Origin: Adiantum capillus-veneris
Lineage: Eukaryota; Streptophyta; Polypodiopsida; Polypodiales; Pteridaceae
Reading direction: 5' to 3'
NCBI GenBank assembly: GCA_014529385.2
Contig: CM043958.1
Span: forward strand, 119,405,018-119,469,017
DNA length: 64,000 bases
A program made the position numbers and the translations under genes. Shown here in pieces: positions 48,400 through 59,559 of the stretch; within the stretch, counting starts at the first letter, position 1, and the number at the start of each line of letters is the position of its first letter. A model generated the notes under the pieces. The model was given only the letters and a program-made list of their open reading frames with translations. It was not told the origin of the DNA and did no database searches.

Positions 48400-49340
48400 A
48401 TCTTAGAGAGTATACTTTTTGTAATGGGAGGGAACACTCATTACATCCTTACCATCCTCTTTCGTGGTTTCCATTTCGGTCGTATATATCTCCTGTAGAT
48501 CTTTTTTCAACTCTTGATATTTCTTTTTTCGCTCAACTCGTGTCATGATTGGGGCCCCTTGTCCTGTTTGTCTGGCTTTGCTTGAGTATCCTTCCTTGTT
48601 TTTCTCAATGTTTTTGACATTTCTGGATTTTCGTTTGAAGGGTATCTGCCAATGATTTTTTCCTTGACACAATCATTTGTATCTATCTGCATCAAGAATT
48701 GTGTTCTACTGGAGACTGATGGCATAGGTCTTGTTTTCACGTTTTTGGTGTCTCTTTTTCGTCTATACCACTTTTTTCTTCTCGATTTTGGTTAGGAAAG
48801 TCAAAAAACTTTACCTCCCCTCCTTTCAAGAGTAGTTTAGCTCTCACATGTTCTTTTTTTGACCCCGAATCTTTTGAGGTAGCTAAGTGTTCATCTAACT
48901 CATATGTTACGTCGTAGTAGAGGTCTGAAAAGACTTGTTGAGCTTTCATCAAGTCTTTGGGTTCCTCAATCTCATCTTCAATGTTGAGGGTTGAAATCAT
49001 TTGGATGGGAATTATGTCGTAGCCATCTTCATTACAAAATTGAGTAGACATAGACGTATTCACACATACATCCATTGTCACTAAAATTTGAGTCCACTCA
49101 AATGGTTCAGGTACTTAGGCTTTGTCTGTGCAATCCCTTTTTAGAATACATTCTTCTCGTTTTAAACTCCCATTTTCTGAAGCTCCACACATCCAAATAG
49201 GAGTGTCTTTGTTTAACCAAAATGGAAGCTTAGTTTTAGCCGAAGAGACTGAATTGAACTCTTGTATGGGTGTTTTCAAGACATCTCTATAAGTGTGACC
49301 TTTTAGATTTACCCTTGTTATAGATCCCACTTGCTTCAAG
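48400..49340 (-). pseudogene. Protease-RT spacer region of the outer Gypsy element
   Basis: Open stretches on the minus strand (49,339-49,115; 49,081-48,737; 48,740-48,543; 48,672-48,403) without recognised domains. Content includes LPFWLNKDTPIWMCGASENG, acidic DEIEEPKDLMKAQQVF, and Lys-rich KTLRKTRKDTQAKPDKQDKG. OTA elements often carry such long low-conservation spacers between protease and RT. Frames overlap by short shifts, implying small indels. Confidence 0.5.
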
Positions 49341-50092
49341 TACAGATAATTGTTTCCCCAATCTTGAATAAGCTATACGTGTCGCATGAAAGGTCTTCCC
49401 AATATGATTTCATAATTGAGTTTTTTCCCAAAGTCTACTATGACAAAAGTGTGTTGATATTCAATTTCACAGGAATTGACTATCACTTTTTCAAGCAGCC
49501 CTAATGGTCTCTCAATGTGTTTGTCAGCCAATTGCAATTTCATTCAAGTTTTTCTAATGGTTGGTTGTCCCCAGGATTCCCATACTGCTTTTGTGGCTAT
49601 GGCTATGCCTGCTCCACTATCCAGTATTGCCATGGTTTCAATGTCATTATATTTCATTGAAAGGGTAGTGTTTCCTTCTTCTCCTTCATAATATTCTCCA
49701 ACTTTGTTCATTGGAACAGATCGAGTCTCTTTGTTGTCCATTTCGTTTTTCAATTTTTCAAATTTTTTTGAGATTAGCCCCACTATCCCCACCTTCTCTA
49801 AGGTTTTCTGTAGATCATTCTATAAATATGGTCTGAGTTTTAACAGTTCTCCCAATGTAAGAGTGCATTGGATGGGTGTAGACATGATTGAATGAATGTT
49901 GTCTACTTCTAGGGTCTGTTCAGCTCTTTTTACTTGAGTGGTCTTACATACTATGGATTCATCTTCGTTATCTCCCAAGTAAGAGGGTAATGTTTTCAAG
50001 GTCAATGGTTTCAACATTCCTGAAGCTTCAGATCGGCAATCCCCATACAAAGATTGTACATCCATATTCATATCAGAAGGTAGGTTGTCCAA
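49341..50092 (-). pseudogene. Aspartic protease of the outer Gypsy element
   Basis: The frame from 49,792 reads YNDIETMAILDSGAGIAIAT followed by KAVWESWGQPT: a retropepsin with DSGAG active site at 49,621. Upstream (50,092-49,820) lies LTLGELLKLRPYL and a linker from gag. Downstream, a frame-shifted segment (about 49,530-49,340) contains the remainder of the fold. Retropepsins process the Gag-Pol polyprotein. Confidence 0.75.
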
Positions 50093-50173
50093 CCAAACTT
50101 CCTCTATAGGAGTTGGCTTTAAAGCTAGGCTCCCATCATTGATCTCTCTAACTTTTTCCGATAAGTGTCCTGG

Positions 50174-50805
50174 TCAGTCTTCCACTACGAATGGAATTCC
50201 TTCTAAGGCATCTTCGTTGTCCGCACTATAAGTTCTGGTTCTTTGAGGTTCTACCACCACATCAGATTTTTCTTTAGTGTCTCTTACCACAAGCTCTTCC
50301 GGTTTTGCTATACTTTCAAGCTTAGGTTTTTGTTTTTCCAGCATTTCTTGTGTGATTCCTACCAAATTTTGATACGCTTTCACCTTAGCTGATTCCATGT
50401 CTGGAGAAAGATAGTTTTATCATTTGTTTTCTATGTTTTGGCCTGCTTTAAGTCCCGCTTGATAAGCTTCCAAGGCTACATTAATAGGCTCAAAAAATTT
50501 ATCAACCAAAATTGATCCTCCAGATTTCACGGTTGTTTCCTTGATTTCACTTCCAGTTGCTTTCACCTTTTCCAGGAATAGATTTTTTGCTTTCTCCTCG
50601 ATTTCAGCCCGTTGTTTTGTTTTCTCATCTCATATCTTTTGCTTCTGCTTCTTTTGATCCTTTGAGAGGAAACTTTCGTATTTTTCGAATCATCAGAGAA
50701 GTTGTGTTTCTTTTTCTTAGCCTAGGCTCTAGTGATTACCTTGATTGGAACAATCGGTTCACTCTTAGATGAGCTACTAGGTATCACTTGGACTATGTTT
50801 ACTAC
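50174..50805 (-). pseudogene. Gag C-terminal/linker part of the outer element, left of the insertion
   Basis: Continues the gag frame from 57,772: VIPSSSSKSEPIVPIKVITR then a Lys/Arg-rich and Glu-rich stretch down to VEPQRTRTYSADNEDALEG. The join across the inserted chromovirus is defined by the shared ACTAC at 50,801-50,805 and 57,767-57,771. Confidence 0.6.
50801..50805. repeat. Target-site duplication ACTAC (left)
   Basis: Matches 57,767-57,771 immediately outside the other LTR. Confidence 0.9.
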
Positions 50806-51479
50806 TGTTGTGGGTGAAGAGGGGGAGATCTACCGCTTAAACTATTCAACACAAGCTTCCAAGCAATCACCATCAACCTGTCCACCTCTTCTTCCAATTT
50901 CCAAGCACACACACTCACACCTAGACTATGACACACACAGTAAACATAGAATTGACATAGACATGCTTGTAAGAAAGTGTAAGAGATGTGTAAGAGATGG
51001 AGACTAGATTAGAGAGTACACAGCAAATAACCATAGCATCAGAGAGTAGAGAAGAGAATGTGCAAGAGAAAGGCCTAAATCTAGCCCCAAACTCCACGGC
51101 ACCTCTCTTGTGGAGTTGGTATTTAATATATTATTTTGAGTTTAAGGTGCCAAAAATTGAGGCCCCTCTTTTTACAACCACTTTACTTTTGCAAATGAGT
51201 GAAGCTCATTAGTTCTTGCATGACCCATAAGGGGAGTTCCCACTACAACTATTTACAGAGCCATAGTGGCTTATTGCAATGATGTTCTAATATACTGTGC
51301 AAATATATAATGGCCAAGAGTAATTGTCATCACCTCTTCATCAACTCCCTGCATTCCACTCTACAAAATCATCATCAACTCAATTAGTAAAATAAATAGA
51401 GAGCACATAATTAACCATTACGCCAACTATCCCAATTGCAGCTAACCACTACAATAGGAGGATGCCAAGTCTCGTAACA
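50806..51479 (-). repeat. 3' LTR of the chromovirus (674 bp)
   Basis: Direct repeat of 57,095-57,766, running from TGTTGTGGGTGAAGAGGG to GATGCCAAGTCTCGTAACA on the plus strand. Contains CA- and AGAG-rich stretches and a TATTTAATATATTATTTT AT tract at about 51,119 that could serve promoter or polyadenylation function. Confidence 0.95.
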
Positions 51480-51496
51480 TCCCTCCCACCAGGGAT
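51480..51496 (-). other. Polypurine tract of the chromovirus
   Basis: The minus strand reads CCCTGGTGGGAGGGA directly before the 3' LTR, the position of the plus-strand DNA primer. Confidence 0.65.
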
Positions 51497-51527
51497 AGCA
51501 ACTGTCCTCAGTTGCTCAATAGAGAAA

Positions 51528-52802
51528 TCAATTGGACCGTGAGTGATGGAAAGTGTGGAGAAGGTCGGGAAAGTTGCGAAAAAACTTTTCAGGCATCCAT
51601 TTGGCATCCTCTCTAGGGTGGCCCTTGAAAGTCAAAAGGTAACGGTTATAAACCATTCCAGTGCGTGTAGGGGTGGTCTCATGGTCAACTATTTTATCGG
51701 GGATGAGTTGCTCTTCTTGGTCTACAAGTGAAGGTGGGTCTTCATAAATATGATGTGTAGGTAGGGATCCTCTAAATGGTCGTAAAAGACTAATGTGAAA
51801 TGCATTGTGAATGTGCCAATGTGCAGGTAGGACTAAACGAAAAGAAACATCATTAATCACAATTGAAATTTTAAAAGGCCCATAAAAACGAGGAGCAAGC
51901 TTCACAAATACATTTGTATCAACACTTTTTATCCTGCGTTTTTCAATGCGAAGTAAAACATGATCACCTTCTTTGAATTGGTGTGCCTTGTGGTGCTTGT
52001 TAGCATGCTTGGTGTAAAGTTCTTGTGAGTGTTTAATGGCAGAATGCACACTTGCATAAATATCATGGAAGTCAGTAGTGAAATCATCAGTGGCAGGCAC
52101 AACATTAGAAAGATGTGAAGCAGGAGTAGGAAGTGAGTGACCATAGACAATTTCAAATAGAGACTTACCCGTGGCAGTGTGAGTGGTATTGTTGTTGGCA
52201 AATTGCAAAATGTGAAGGTAATCATCCCATTTCTTAGGTTGAGAAGAAACATAAGCCTTTAACAAGTCAATAATAGTGCAGTTGGTGACTTCGGTTTGAC
52301 CATTAGATTCAGGATGAAATGCAGAAGTGAAGTCAAATGTAGTGCCAAGATTTTCAAACACAGTAGGACAAAAAGCACTACAAAATTTTGAATCTCGATC
52401 AGAAATAATCACTTTAGGCAAACCATGATGTGGGAAAACAGTCTTAAGAAACAAAACTGCAGCTTGATGTGATATGAGTGTTTTCTTACACGGAACAAAG
52501 TACGCTTGTTTAGAGAAACGATCAATAATAGTCCATATCATGTCATGTTTGTGTGTTGTGAGTGGGAAACCAGTAACAAAATCCATTGAAATATGTTCCC
52601 AAAGTCTTTCAGGAATGGGGAGAGGGTGTAAAAGTCCCAGTTTCTTACCTATAGCTGCTTTGATTTTTTGACAAATCAAACAAGTTGACACATACTGTTT
52701 AACATCCATTCTGATAGTAGGCCAATAGAAATCGACATAAATTTTGAAAAGTTGCAGCAAATCCTCTATGTCCAGCGTAAGGGGGTTTGTGCAATTCTTC
52801 AA
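51528..52802 (-). CDS. Chromovirus integrase with C-terminal chromodomain
   Basis: A 424-residue open frame. It starts within the zinc-binding region (TCLICQKIKAA), then the catalytic core: HISMDFVTGFP (Asp), VIISDRDSKF (Asp) and FHPESNGQTEVTN (Glu), followed by the GPY/F-like KLAPRFYGPFKI and a chromodomain near the C-terminus (IPDKIVDHETTPTRTG, YLLTFKGHPREDAKWMPEKF). Chromodomains of this class direct insertion to chromatin of certain types. The upstream part of the same protein is in another frame (52,950-52,745; HRGFAATFQNL), so a one-base indel near 52,750 interrupts pol. Confidence 0.95.
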   Translation of the reverse strand: MKNCTNPLTLDIEDLLQLFKIYVDFYWPTIRMDVKQYVSTCLICQKIKAAIGKKLGLLHPLPIPERLWEHISMDFVTGFPLTTHKHDMIWTIIDRFSKQAYFVPCKKTLISHQAAVLFLKTVFPHHGLPKVIISDRDSKFCSAFCPTVFENLGTTFDFTSAFHPESNGQTEVTNCTIIDLLKAYVSSQPKKWDDYLHILQFANNNTTHTATGKSLFEIVYGHSLPTPASHLSNVVPATDDFTTDFHDIYASVHSAIKHSQELYTKHANKHHKAHQFKEGDHVLLRIEKRRIKSVDTNVFVKLAPRFYGPFKISIVINDVSFRLVLPAHWHIHNAFHISLLRPFRGSLPTHHIYEDPPSLVDQEEQLIPDKIVDHETTPTRTGMVYNRYLLTFKGHPREDAKWMPEKFFRNFPDLLHTFHHSRSN

Positions 52803-54528
52803 TAATTAATGTACGGAAAGGTTTAGTCACACACAATTTTTGTTTGAAATAAAGGAAGTTTTCTTGAATAGTGTATTCGAGAAATGTGTGTACAGAATTA
52901 TCAAGCATGTGCAACCATGTCGTTTTGAAGTCATCATCATGTGCATAAGTGTCAAGCATAGTGTCAAATGAAGTTCCCGTAATGGTTGATAGATGACTAA
53001 GTGAGGGTCTTCTACTCAAAGCATCGGCTACAACGTTTTCTTTACCAGGTTGGTATTGAATGTTGGGTTGAAAACTTTGAATAAAAGCGGCCCACTTAAT
53101 ATGTCTATCGTCTATTAAGGGCTAAGAAAGTAAATATTTGATACTTTGTTGATCAGTTTTAATGATCAAGTCAGTACCCGTTACATAGTGTTTCCAAATT
53201 TTCAATGCATGTACCACAGCAGTCAACTCTTTATCATAAGTCCTGAACTTTGTTTCTGACGGTTTGAATTTACAACTTACGAAAGCAATTGGATGGTTAT
53301 CTTGCATAAGGACTGCACCGATACCTTTTCCACTAGCATCAATGACTACCACAAAGAATGGTCTTTCAAAATCAGGCAATTGCAATACAGGTGCATTAGT
53401 CAAAGCATGTTTAAGTGCATTAAATGAGCTTTCTTGCAAATCAGTCCATTCATAAGGCGTATTTTTCTTCAACAAGAGTGTCAAATAATGTGATTTGTAA
53501 GCAAAATTACGAACAAATTTCTTGTAATACCTACAAAGACCAATAAAAGATCGTACCTCATGCAAGTTTTTGGGTCTAGGCCATGATTGAATGGCTTCAA
53601 TTTTATTTGGATCGACATGTATTCCCTGACCCGATACAATGTGTCCCAAATATTCAATTTCAGATTGGAAAAATGAACTCTTTTCAGGATTCAAATACAA
53701 GTGATTTTGTGCAAGCAGATCGAATACACGTGTTAAATGTTTTTTATGCTCTTCTTCAGATTTACTGAATACCAAAATGTCATCAAAAAATACAATCACA
53801 AAATCTTGATGGTCAATGAAAATTTGATTCATCATGTGTGTGAATGTAGCTGGTGCATTTGTCAAACCAAATGGCATGACAAGAAATTCATAGTGTCCAG
53901 TTTGTGTTCTGAAAGCAGTTTTGTAGACATCATGTTCAAACATTTTGACTTGGTGATACCCTGATTTAAGGTCAATTTTGCTAAAGATGTTTGCCCCTTT
54001 CATTTTTTCTAGTAGATCGTCCACTCTGGGAATAGGAAACCTATTCTTAATGGTGATTTTGTTTAAAGCCCTGTAGTCGATACACATACGAAAGGTTCCA
54101 TTTTTCTTCTTGACAAGAAGTACTGGAGCTCCGTATGGTGAACTACTAGGTCGGATTAGGCCTCGGTCAAGTAAATCAATGATTTCAGTTTGTATTTCCC
54201 TGTGTACGGTAGGATTTACACGATAAGGTGCTCTACAAGGAGGTTCACTACCCGGTATGATGTCAATTTTGTGGTCTTCTGGGCGTGATGGTGGAATTCC
54301 AGGTGGCAGATCATGCATGAAACAATCTTTAAATTGTGAGAGAAATGCATCGTGTGTGGAGTTACGTGAAGTTTCAGTTTCAGCAGAAATTTGATTTACC
54401 AATACTAGATATGTTTTTCCCTCTTTTCGAATTGCTCGTTTGGCTTGAGTGTGAGAGAGGAGTGGAAATTTTTGATGTGCTAGTGTTGCTTGGATGGAGA
54501 AATTTGTATTATTATGAGTGAGAGACAT
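52803..54528 (-). CDS. Chromovirus reverse transcriptase and RNase H
   Basis: A 468-residue frame (54,528-53,122) holds the complete [69 protein letters not shown], and IVFFDDILVFS (catalytic DD at about 53,780). Then the RNase H: VVIDASGKGIGAV (Asp), YDKELTAVVHAL (Glu) and IIKTDQQSIKYLLS (Asp). A TAG at 53,120 interrupts where related proteins continue, and beyond it the same frame resumes (HIKWAAFIQSFQPNIQYQPG, VVADALSRRP, down to about 52,750). The N-terminal 60 residues carry the protease-RT linker. Confidence 0.95.
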
Positions 54529-54535
54529 TGTACGT

Positions 54536-55945
54536 GTTTTATAATTTAATCAACGGGTCAAATTCATGACAAAATGGCATTCCCAAAATCATATCGAGAC
54601 CATGCAATGGTGCTACCAAAAATGTACGTGCTTGTGTGAATTCACCAATGCAAACTTCAACAGTGACTTGAGTTTTACAATTAAAACGTTGATTCTTAAA
54701 AACAGTTTTGACCTTGTGAGGTGATGAAAATTCAGAGAGTGACAGTTGTTGTGCCAATCGTGTGGAAATGAAATCATGGCTACTACCATCATCTAGCAGA
54801 ATGGTGACATTTTCACCCTTAACAGTGCCTTGCACTTTAAACAAAGTGTGAGGAAATATAGGAGTACCTGAGGATGGGTTGTCATCGTTATCATAATCAG
54901 GATCATATCCCTCACCGTAGTTAACTTCCACTTCATTGTCGTCGGGTGTAGCATCTTCAATGAGGTTAAGAGTAGCTCCGTTGGGGCGGTTGTTGTTGAA
55001 GGGTTTCTGATTTGAATTCCTTTTTGTTACCATTAGAATTTGGAGGAGAACACTGGTTGAAAGGATGTTGGTTGCCTCGTTGCTGAGTGTTGTTGTTGTT
55101 GTTGCTCGTATGAGGTTGAGCAGTTATAGGAGGATTGTCAAATCTTCGTCTTTTGAAAAAAGTACGGCTTTGGTGTTTGCTTCTGTCAAAGTTAGGAGAG
55201 AAAGGAGGTCTCTTGTTGCGGTTAGTGTTAGCAGGTTGATCAGTGTAAGAGGAATGTCCACCTTTCTTCTTTTCTGCGTTGAGAGCCAAATTAATGGCCT
55301 TTGACAGAGAATCTGGTTCGAACATATCTACCTCAGCACTAATTTGTAGTGCCAAGCCTGATATGTACTTTCGCTTCAATTTCCTGCGACTAACATGTTC
55401 AATAGCTTGCAATTGAATTAGACAATTCCAAAAACGGTCAGTGTAACCCTGTACATCTTCATTTCTACCCTGTCAAATTAAATCCCATTGATGTCGTGCT
55501 TTAGCTTTGTACTGTGTGGGTAAAAATTGGGGTAAAAACACTATTCTAAATGCATTCTAGGTGCGTGGTCTTCTTCCATGTTGTTTGGTGGCGTTCCACC
55601 ACAATGCAGCGCTACTAGTGAGATGATTCGATGCACACTTTCCATTTCACGCTCGGGAAAGTCTTCATCATGAAAATAGTCATCTAGTTGACTAACCCAT
55701 GCTAGAACCGTGCTAGCATCTTTAGTGCCATCAAAATCTTTGAAAGTGAAGGGTTTTCTGCTAATTTTGTTTTTCTTGGGTGTCGGTGCAGATTCGGTGC
55801 GTGCAGAATGCAATAATTTATCTTCAAGTTCTTGCCTTCGCATGCGTTCATATGTGAGTGACTGCTGCAAATTTTGAAGTTGCTGAAAGGCTATTTGGTA
55901 ATATTCACAGATGCAATATGCAGAATAAAATAAAATAAATAACAA
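54536..55945 (-). CDS. Chromovirus gag and protease
   Basis: The gag frame begins at or above 55,945: a coiled-coil-like LQNLQQSLTYERMRRQELED, then KISRKPFTFKDFDGTKDAST and VLAWVSQLDDYFHDEDFP (retrotransposon gag fold). A break follows at about 55,540-55,470, then GYTDRFWNCLIQLQAI, YISGLALQISAEVDMFEPD, and an Asn/Gln/Arg-rich tail ending near 54,966. No CCHC knuckle is visible. Protease: from 55,033 in a shifted frame, TVKGENVTILLDDGSSHDFI (active site DDGS), LDMILGMPFCHEFDPL. A single-base indel near 54,540 separates it from RT. PR is offset by one frame from gag. Confidence 0.8.
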
Positions 55946-57081
55946 AAATGTAATGTACTTAGCTAAGAAATAGCGGTGGTGTCTAGTCCGGAATGGCGAT
56001 GCGCTAGGAAATTGCCAAAGAGTAGACAGTCCGACGCGGTGTCACCGAGCCAGTTGAATTTTGTAGCGTCCAGTCTCCCTTAGTCCCAAAATTAATGGCA
56101 GTCAGTTGGTAATGTAAAGTAAGGTTTACCGTAGCTTGAATGAGTAGAATCGGCTTCCGTGAAAGGAAAAGCCAAAGGTCATCGAACTGTTTTTTTTTTA
56201 TTGGTATCTGTACGTCGATTGAAGAAGTCGCCCTTTTGGAATTATAAATGTGAGCGTTGAAAGGGCAAAGAGTGGGGCGGACGGCCCTCAACTTTGAGCT
56301 TGATTTAACAAGGCATTGAAGGTCTGCAGTGGGGAAGTGAAAAGCCTTTGAAGGTAAGAAAAAAAAAATTGTAGCTATAATGGGCAACCCTGGTTATCTA
56401 TTGAGTAATCGATTGCATGCATGCCCTTTACTTTAGGGGGAAAAAAAAAACAAAGTGTGAAAAGCTGCCCTTGGCGCTGCAGACAGCGAGGACGACAGCG
56501 CGCCGAAGAGGATGGAGACCTGCAGGCCGATGTGGTCCTCCACTGAGCACGTGCCAGGAGACAAAATCACTCCCACGGGCAAGGCGTTCCCGTTGATGCC
56601 AACTTTGGCTGTTTTCGAGCAGGTTGACAGAGTAGCCTTTCGACTACTAGTGTTGCTTCCCATGCAGTCTCGACCGTTGCTAAAAGCCAATGAAATTTTG
56701 TTCGGAAGTTAATCTTGCCCGCTTGCATGCTCGCTTGCCCAACTGCCCTTCTTTCTTTCCTCCCTATGTATGCTTTACGATACCGTGCTCCATAACAACC
56801 AGATTGAATTCTTCCGACCCTCCAAGCTTTTGCTTTCTTCTTGCCAATTAACCGCCGATTCACTCGCAATTGTAAGCTGCTTGCCAATTAGTCCCTGATT
56901 CACCGCCAATTAGCAACCAAGCCAGATTTGTTTCGACAATTTGACCTACTTAGCTTTGAATTTCCACAACTCCTTGAGTCCTTGTATTGCAATTTTGATA
57001 AATTGCAATTTTTGAGATTATCGATTCAAGAATCTGCTTTCTTGCAGTTGAAATTTGTTGCCAATTACTTCGAACCTGTTG
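55946..57081 (-). other. Chromovirus leader with an anomalous GC-rich coding-like segment
   Basis: About 1.1 kb between primer site and gag, longer than usual for chromoviruses. At 56,600-56,460 (minus strand) GC content jumps and the frame reads KVGINGNALPVGVILSPGTC followed by SVEDHIGLQVSILFGALSSS, which looks like a piece of an ordinary protein; I cannot name it. The frame is preceded by an AG that could be a splice acceptor. It may be a captured host exon. Confidence 0.4.
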
Positions 57082-57093
57082 GCTCTGATACCA
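57082..57093 (-). other. Primer-binding site for initiator-Met tRNA
   Basis: On the minus strand TGGTATCAGAGC lies one base after the 5' LTR, the complement of the 3' end of plant initiator methionine tRNA and the usual primer site for plant LTR retrotransposons. Confidence 0.9.
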
Positions 57094-57094
57094 C

Positions 57095-57766
57095 TGTTGC
57101 GGGTGAAGAGGGGGAGATCGACCGCTTAAACTATTCAACACAAGCTTCCAAGCAATCACCATCAACCTATCCACCTCTTCTTCCAATTTCCAAACACACA
57201 CACTCACACCTAGACTATGAACACACAGTAAACATAGAATTGACATAGACATGCTTGTAAGAAAGTGTAAGAGATGTGTAAGAGATGGAGACTAGATTAG
57301 AGAGTACACAGAAAATAACCATAGCATAAGAGAGTAGAGAAGAGAATGTGCAAGAGAAAGGCCTAAATCTAGCCCCAAACTCCATGGCACCTCTCTTGTG
57401 GAGTTGGTATTTAATATATTATTTTGAGTTTAAGGTGCCAAAAATTGAGGCCCCTCTTTTTACAACCACTTTACTTTTGCCAATGAGTGAAGCTCATTAG
57501 TTCTTGCATGACCCATAAGGGGAGTTTCCACTACAACTATTTACAGAGCCATAGTGGCTTATTCCAATGATGTTCTAAGATACTGTGCAAATACAGAATG
57601 GCCAAGAGTAATTGTCGTCACCTCTTCATCAACTCCCGCATTCCACTCTACAAAATCATCATCAACTCAATTAGTAAAATAAATAGACAGCACATAATTA
57701 ACCATTACGCCAACTATCCCAATTGCAGCTAACCACTACAATAGGAGGATGCCCAGTCTCGTAACA
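57095..57766 (-). repeat. 5' LTR of the chromovirus (672 bp)
   Basis: Direct repeat of 50,806-51,479; starts TGTTGCGGGTGAAG and ends GTCTCGTAACA on the plus strand, followed by ACTAC. Confidence 0.95.
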
Positions 57767-57771
57767 ACTAC

Positions 57772-58340
57772 TGTTTTATCCTTGTTTAAAGGATTTTTAG
57801 GACAATCTTTCGGAAAGTGTCATCCCTTCTTGCAACATTGTATGCAATAAGCTTCAACTAGCTTAAGGTTTTTGTCAAGCTCTGGGCATTCCTTTTTCCA
57901 ATGATCATCTGCACCACAGTTATGACAGTTTCTTGTCCTTGGCTTAATCAGGGGTCTTACCATGGGAGGTCTGACACCTTGATTAGCTACATAATACATT
58001 GGTGCGAGCTCTGGTGGAGCATAAGTCACGGGTTCTTCCATTGGTGGTGGATGTGAATTATACCAATCTCCTTCTACCATTACTGTAGATGGACTAGGCT
58101 CCACATAGGTTGTACATAGGCACTAATGCTTGTTCATCTATGACTCATCCAATGGTAGCTTGCTTTTTTATGTTTTCATAGAAAACATTTTCCTTTGTTC
58201 AACCTCCTTTGCTTATACCTCAAGGTTAATAGCCTCCTTGACCTCATCCACTTCATTGTAGCCTTCTTGTCCTCTTGTTCATCTAGTGGTAGATCTTGTT
58301 CCTTCATAATGTCCTTGGGCTTCTTCATATGAGTAGATAA
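57772..58340 (-). pseudogene. Gag zinc-knuckle region of the outer element, right of the insertion
   Basis: On the minus strand: Glu/Lys-rich helical stretch (58,330-58,180), Pro-rich DWYNSHPPPMEEPVTYAPPE, then two knuckles, CHNCGADDHWKKEC (CX2CX4HX4C) and CIQCCKKG-HFPKDC, the second with a stop inside it. The frame runs directly into the chromovirus target site, and the outer element's gag resumes at 50,805. Nucleocapsid knuckles bind the retroelement RNA. Confidence 0.8.
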
Positions 58341-59559
58341 TAGCCAATTCAGATATAGAAGAAAGCCAAACAAACACATATATATATATACATGTAGCAT
58401 TTATACATATATATTGTATATGTATAGACCTATATAAAGATACACACACACACACACACACACACATTGCAAGTAAGATATATTGCAATGTGCACAACTT
58501 AGAGAGAATTTGACCAAACTAGGGATGCCCTTCTAGAGTACGACTACCCCTTAGATTTTCTACATACATATCGATCTATCTAGATCACATATATTACATA
58601 TATCTCTCTCTTCCTATGGAACCTGGAGAAGCATCCTTCAAAATCTTGTGCATCCACCACATTCAACCAATCCAGGTGAGTCCTTCAAGAGTCAAGATGC
58701 CCTTTACATTGATGCTAAGACAACCTTGAAACCTATGAATTGATCTATAATAGCATGCCCTTTGATTTTTGACATCCCGACTAAAAAGTTTTGTTGTTTA
58801 ATTTGTAATTGATGGTATTTATATGATACTAGTTATTGATTCTCTTCAAGATATGCTACCTAACATATACCACTACCAGACATCCACATGAATACAAGTG
58901 CACAAGTTTTAGAAAATTGGATGTGACAAGAGGGACACTCTTTCTTTCTTTAGTGCAGTGAAGCAACAAGTAAAAAAGCAATGGATGTGCCAAAAGGGAC
59001 ACACTCACACCTGTGTGAGTCCACTCTTTCCACAAGCAATGACGGCATTGTCGTTGCTCTAGAGGGGGGAGTTCAGTCTTCCATCAAAAATATTGGCCCT
59101 CTTGGGTGTGCAGGAACAAGTCTTCAATCACTACCACATCATCATCAATGCCGCACAGATGTCGGATAGTGTTGGCTGCCCAAAAACCACCAACATTGCC
59201 ACGTTAGGACCATCAAAGCAACACTAGAAGACAACCCATGCATGAGAGGAGTCCCTCTCTCTCCTTATGCTCTCTACAAGGGTCACGGTCCAGTACATAA
59301 AGCATGGCCTCCCAGGCTTGGCCCTCACATATGGGGTAATCCCCCGCCATGTGGCATGTGCTCCTTGCTCCCGCCCTTCAAGGCTCCTTGAACCTCAACA
59401 AAAAAAAATCTTAAACCAAAACCAAGTTCTTTCCTTCCACTTCAATGCTTTGCAATTTTCTCCCTGGTGCTCAGATTCCCAATCTGTCAAACCACATCGG
59501 AGCTCCAACTTGTCTGAGTTTGACCTATAATAACTAGACCTCACTTGGACTTTGTTGGG
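58341..59559. other. Unassigned, with TA and CA microsatellites
   Basis: TA runs at 58,380-58,430 and a CA run at 58,441-58,466. A GC-richer part (58,980-59,400) gives open frames without family features. Not recognised. Confidence 0.35.

Larger units (their letters stand above)
50806..57766 (-). mobile_element. Chromodomain Ty3/Gypsy retrotransposon (chromovirus), 6.96 kb, nested
   Basis: Flanked by 674-bp and 672-bp LTRs starting TGTTG and ending TAACA, and by a 5-bp direct duplication ACTAC. On the minus strand: 5' LTR (57,766-57,095), tRNA-Met primer site, 1.1-kb leader, gag, protease, RT, RNase H, integrase and a terminal chromodomain, polypurine tract, 3' LTR. By eye the LTRs differ at about 16 bases plus two 1-bp indels, so insertion is fairly recent. 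Pol carries one in-frame stop and a few single-base frame shifts; otherwise near complete. Confidence 0.95.
44463..58340 (-). mobile_element. Outer Ty3/Gypsy element, OTA (Tat/Athila-like) lineage, interrupted by a chromovirus
   Basis: Minus-strand order gag (58,340-57,772 and 50,805-50,174), protease, spacer, RT, RNase H, integrase, then a second protease-like segment and a Trp/Lys-rich tail. The pre-RT signature IFAWSYKDLKGV is characteristic of the Tat/Athila side of Gypsy as opposed to chromoviruses. The younger element at 50,806-57,766 split gag just after the second zinc knuckle. Frames carry many stops and an RT active-site deletion, so the element is dead. LTRs were not delimited. Confidence 0.75.

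Noticed and set aside
53264-54521. Plus-strand frames of 60-75 codons
   Set aside because: Shadows of the chromovirus pol gene on the other strand.
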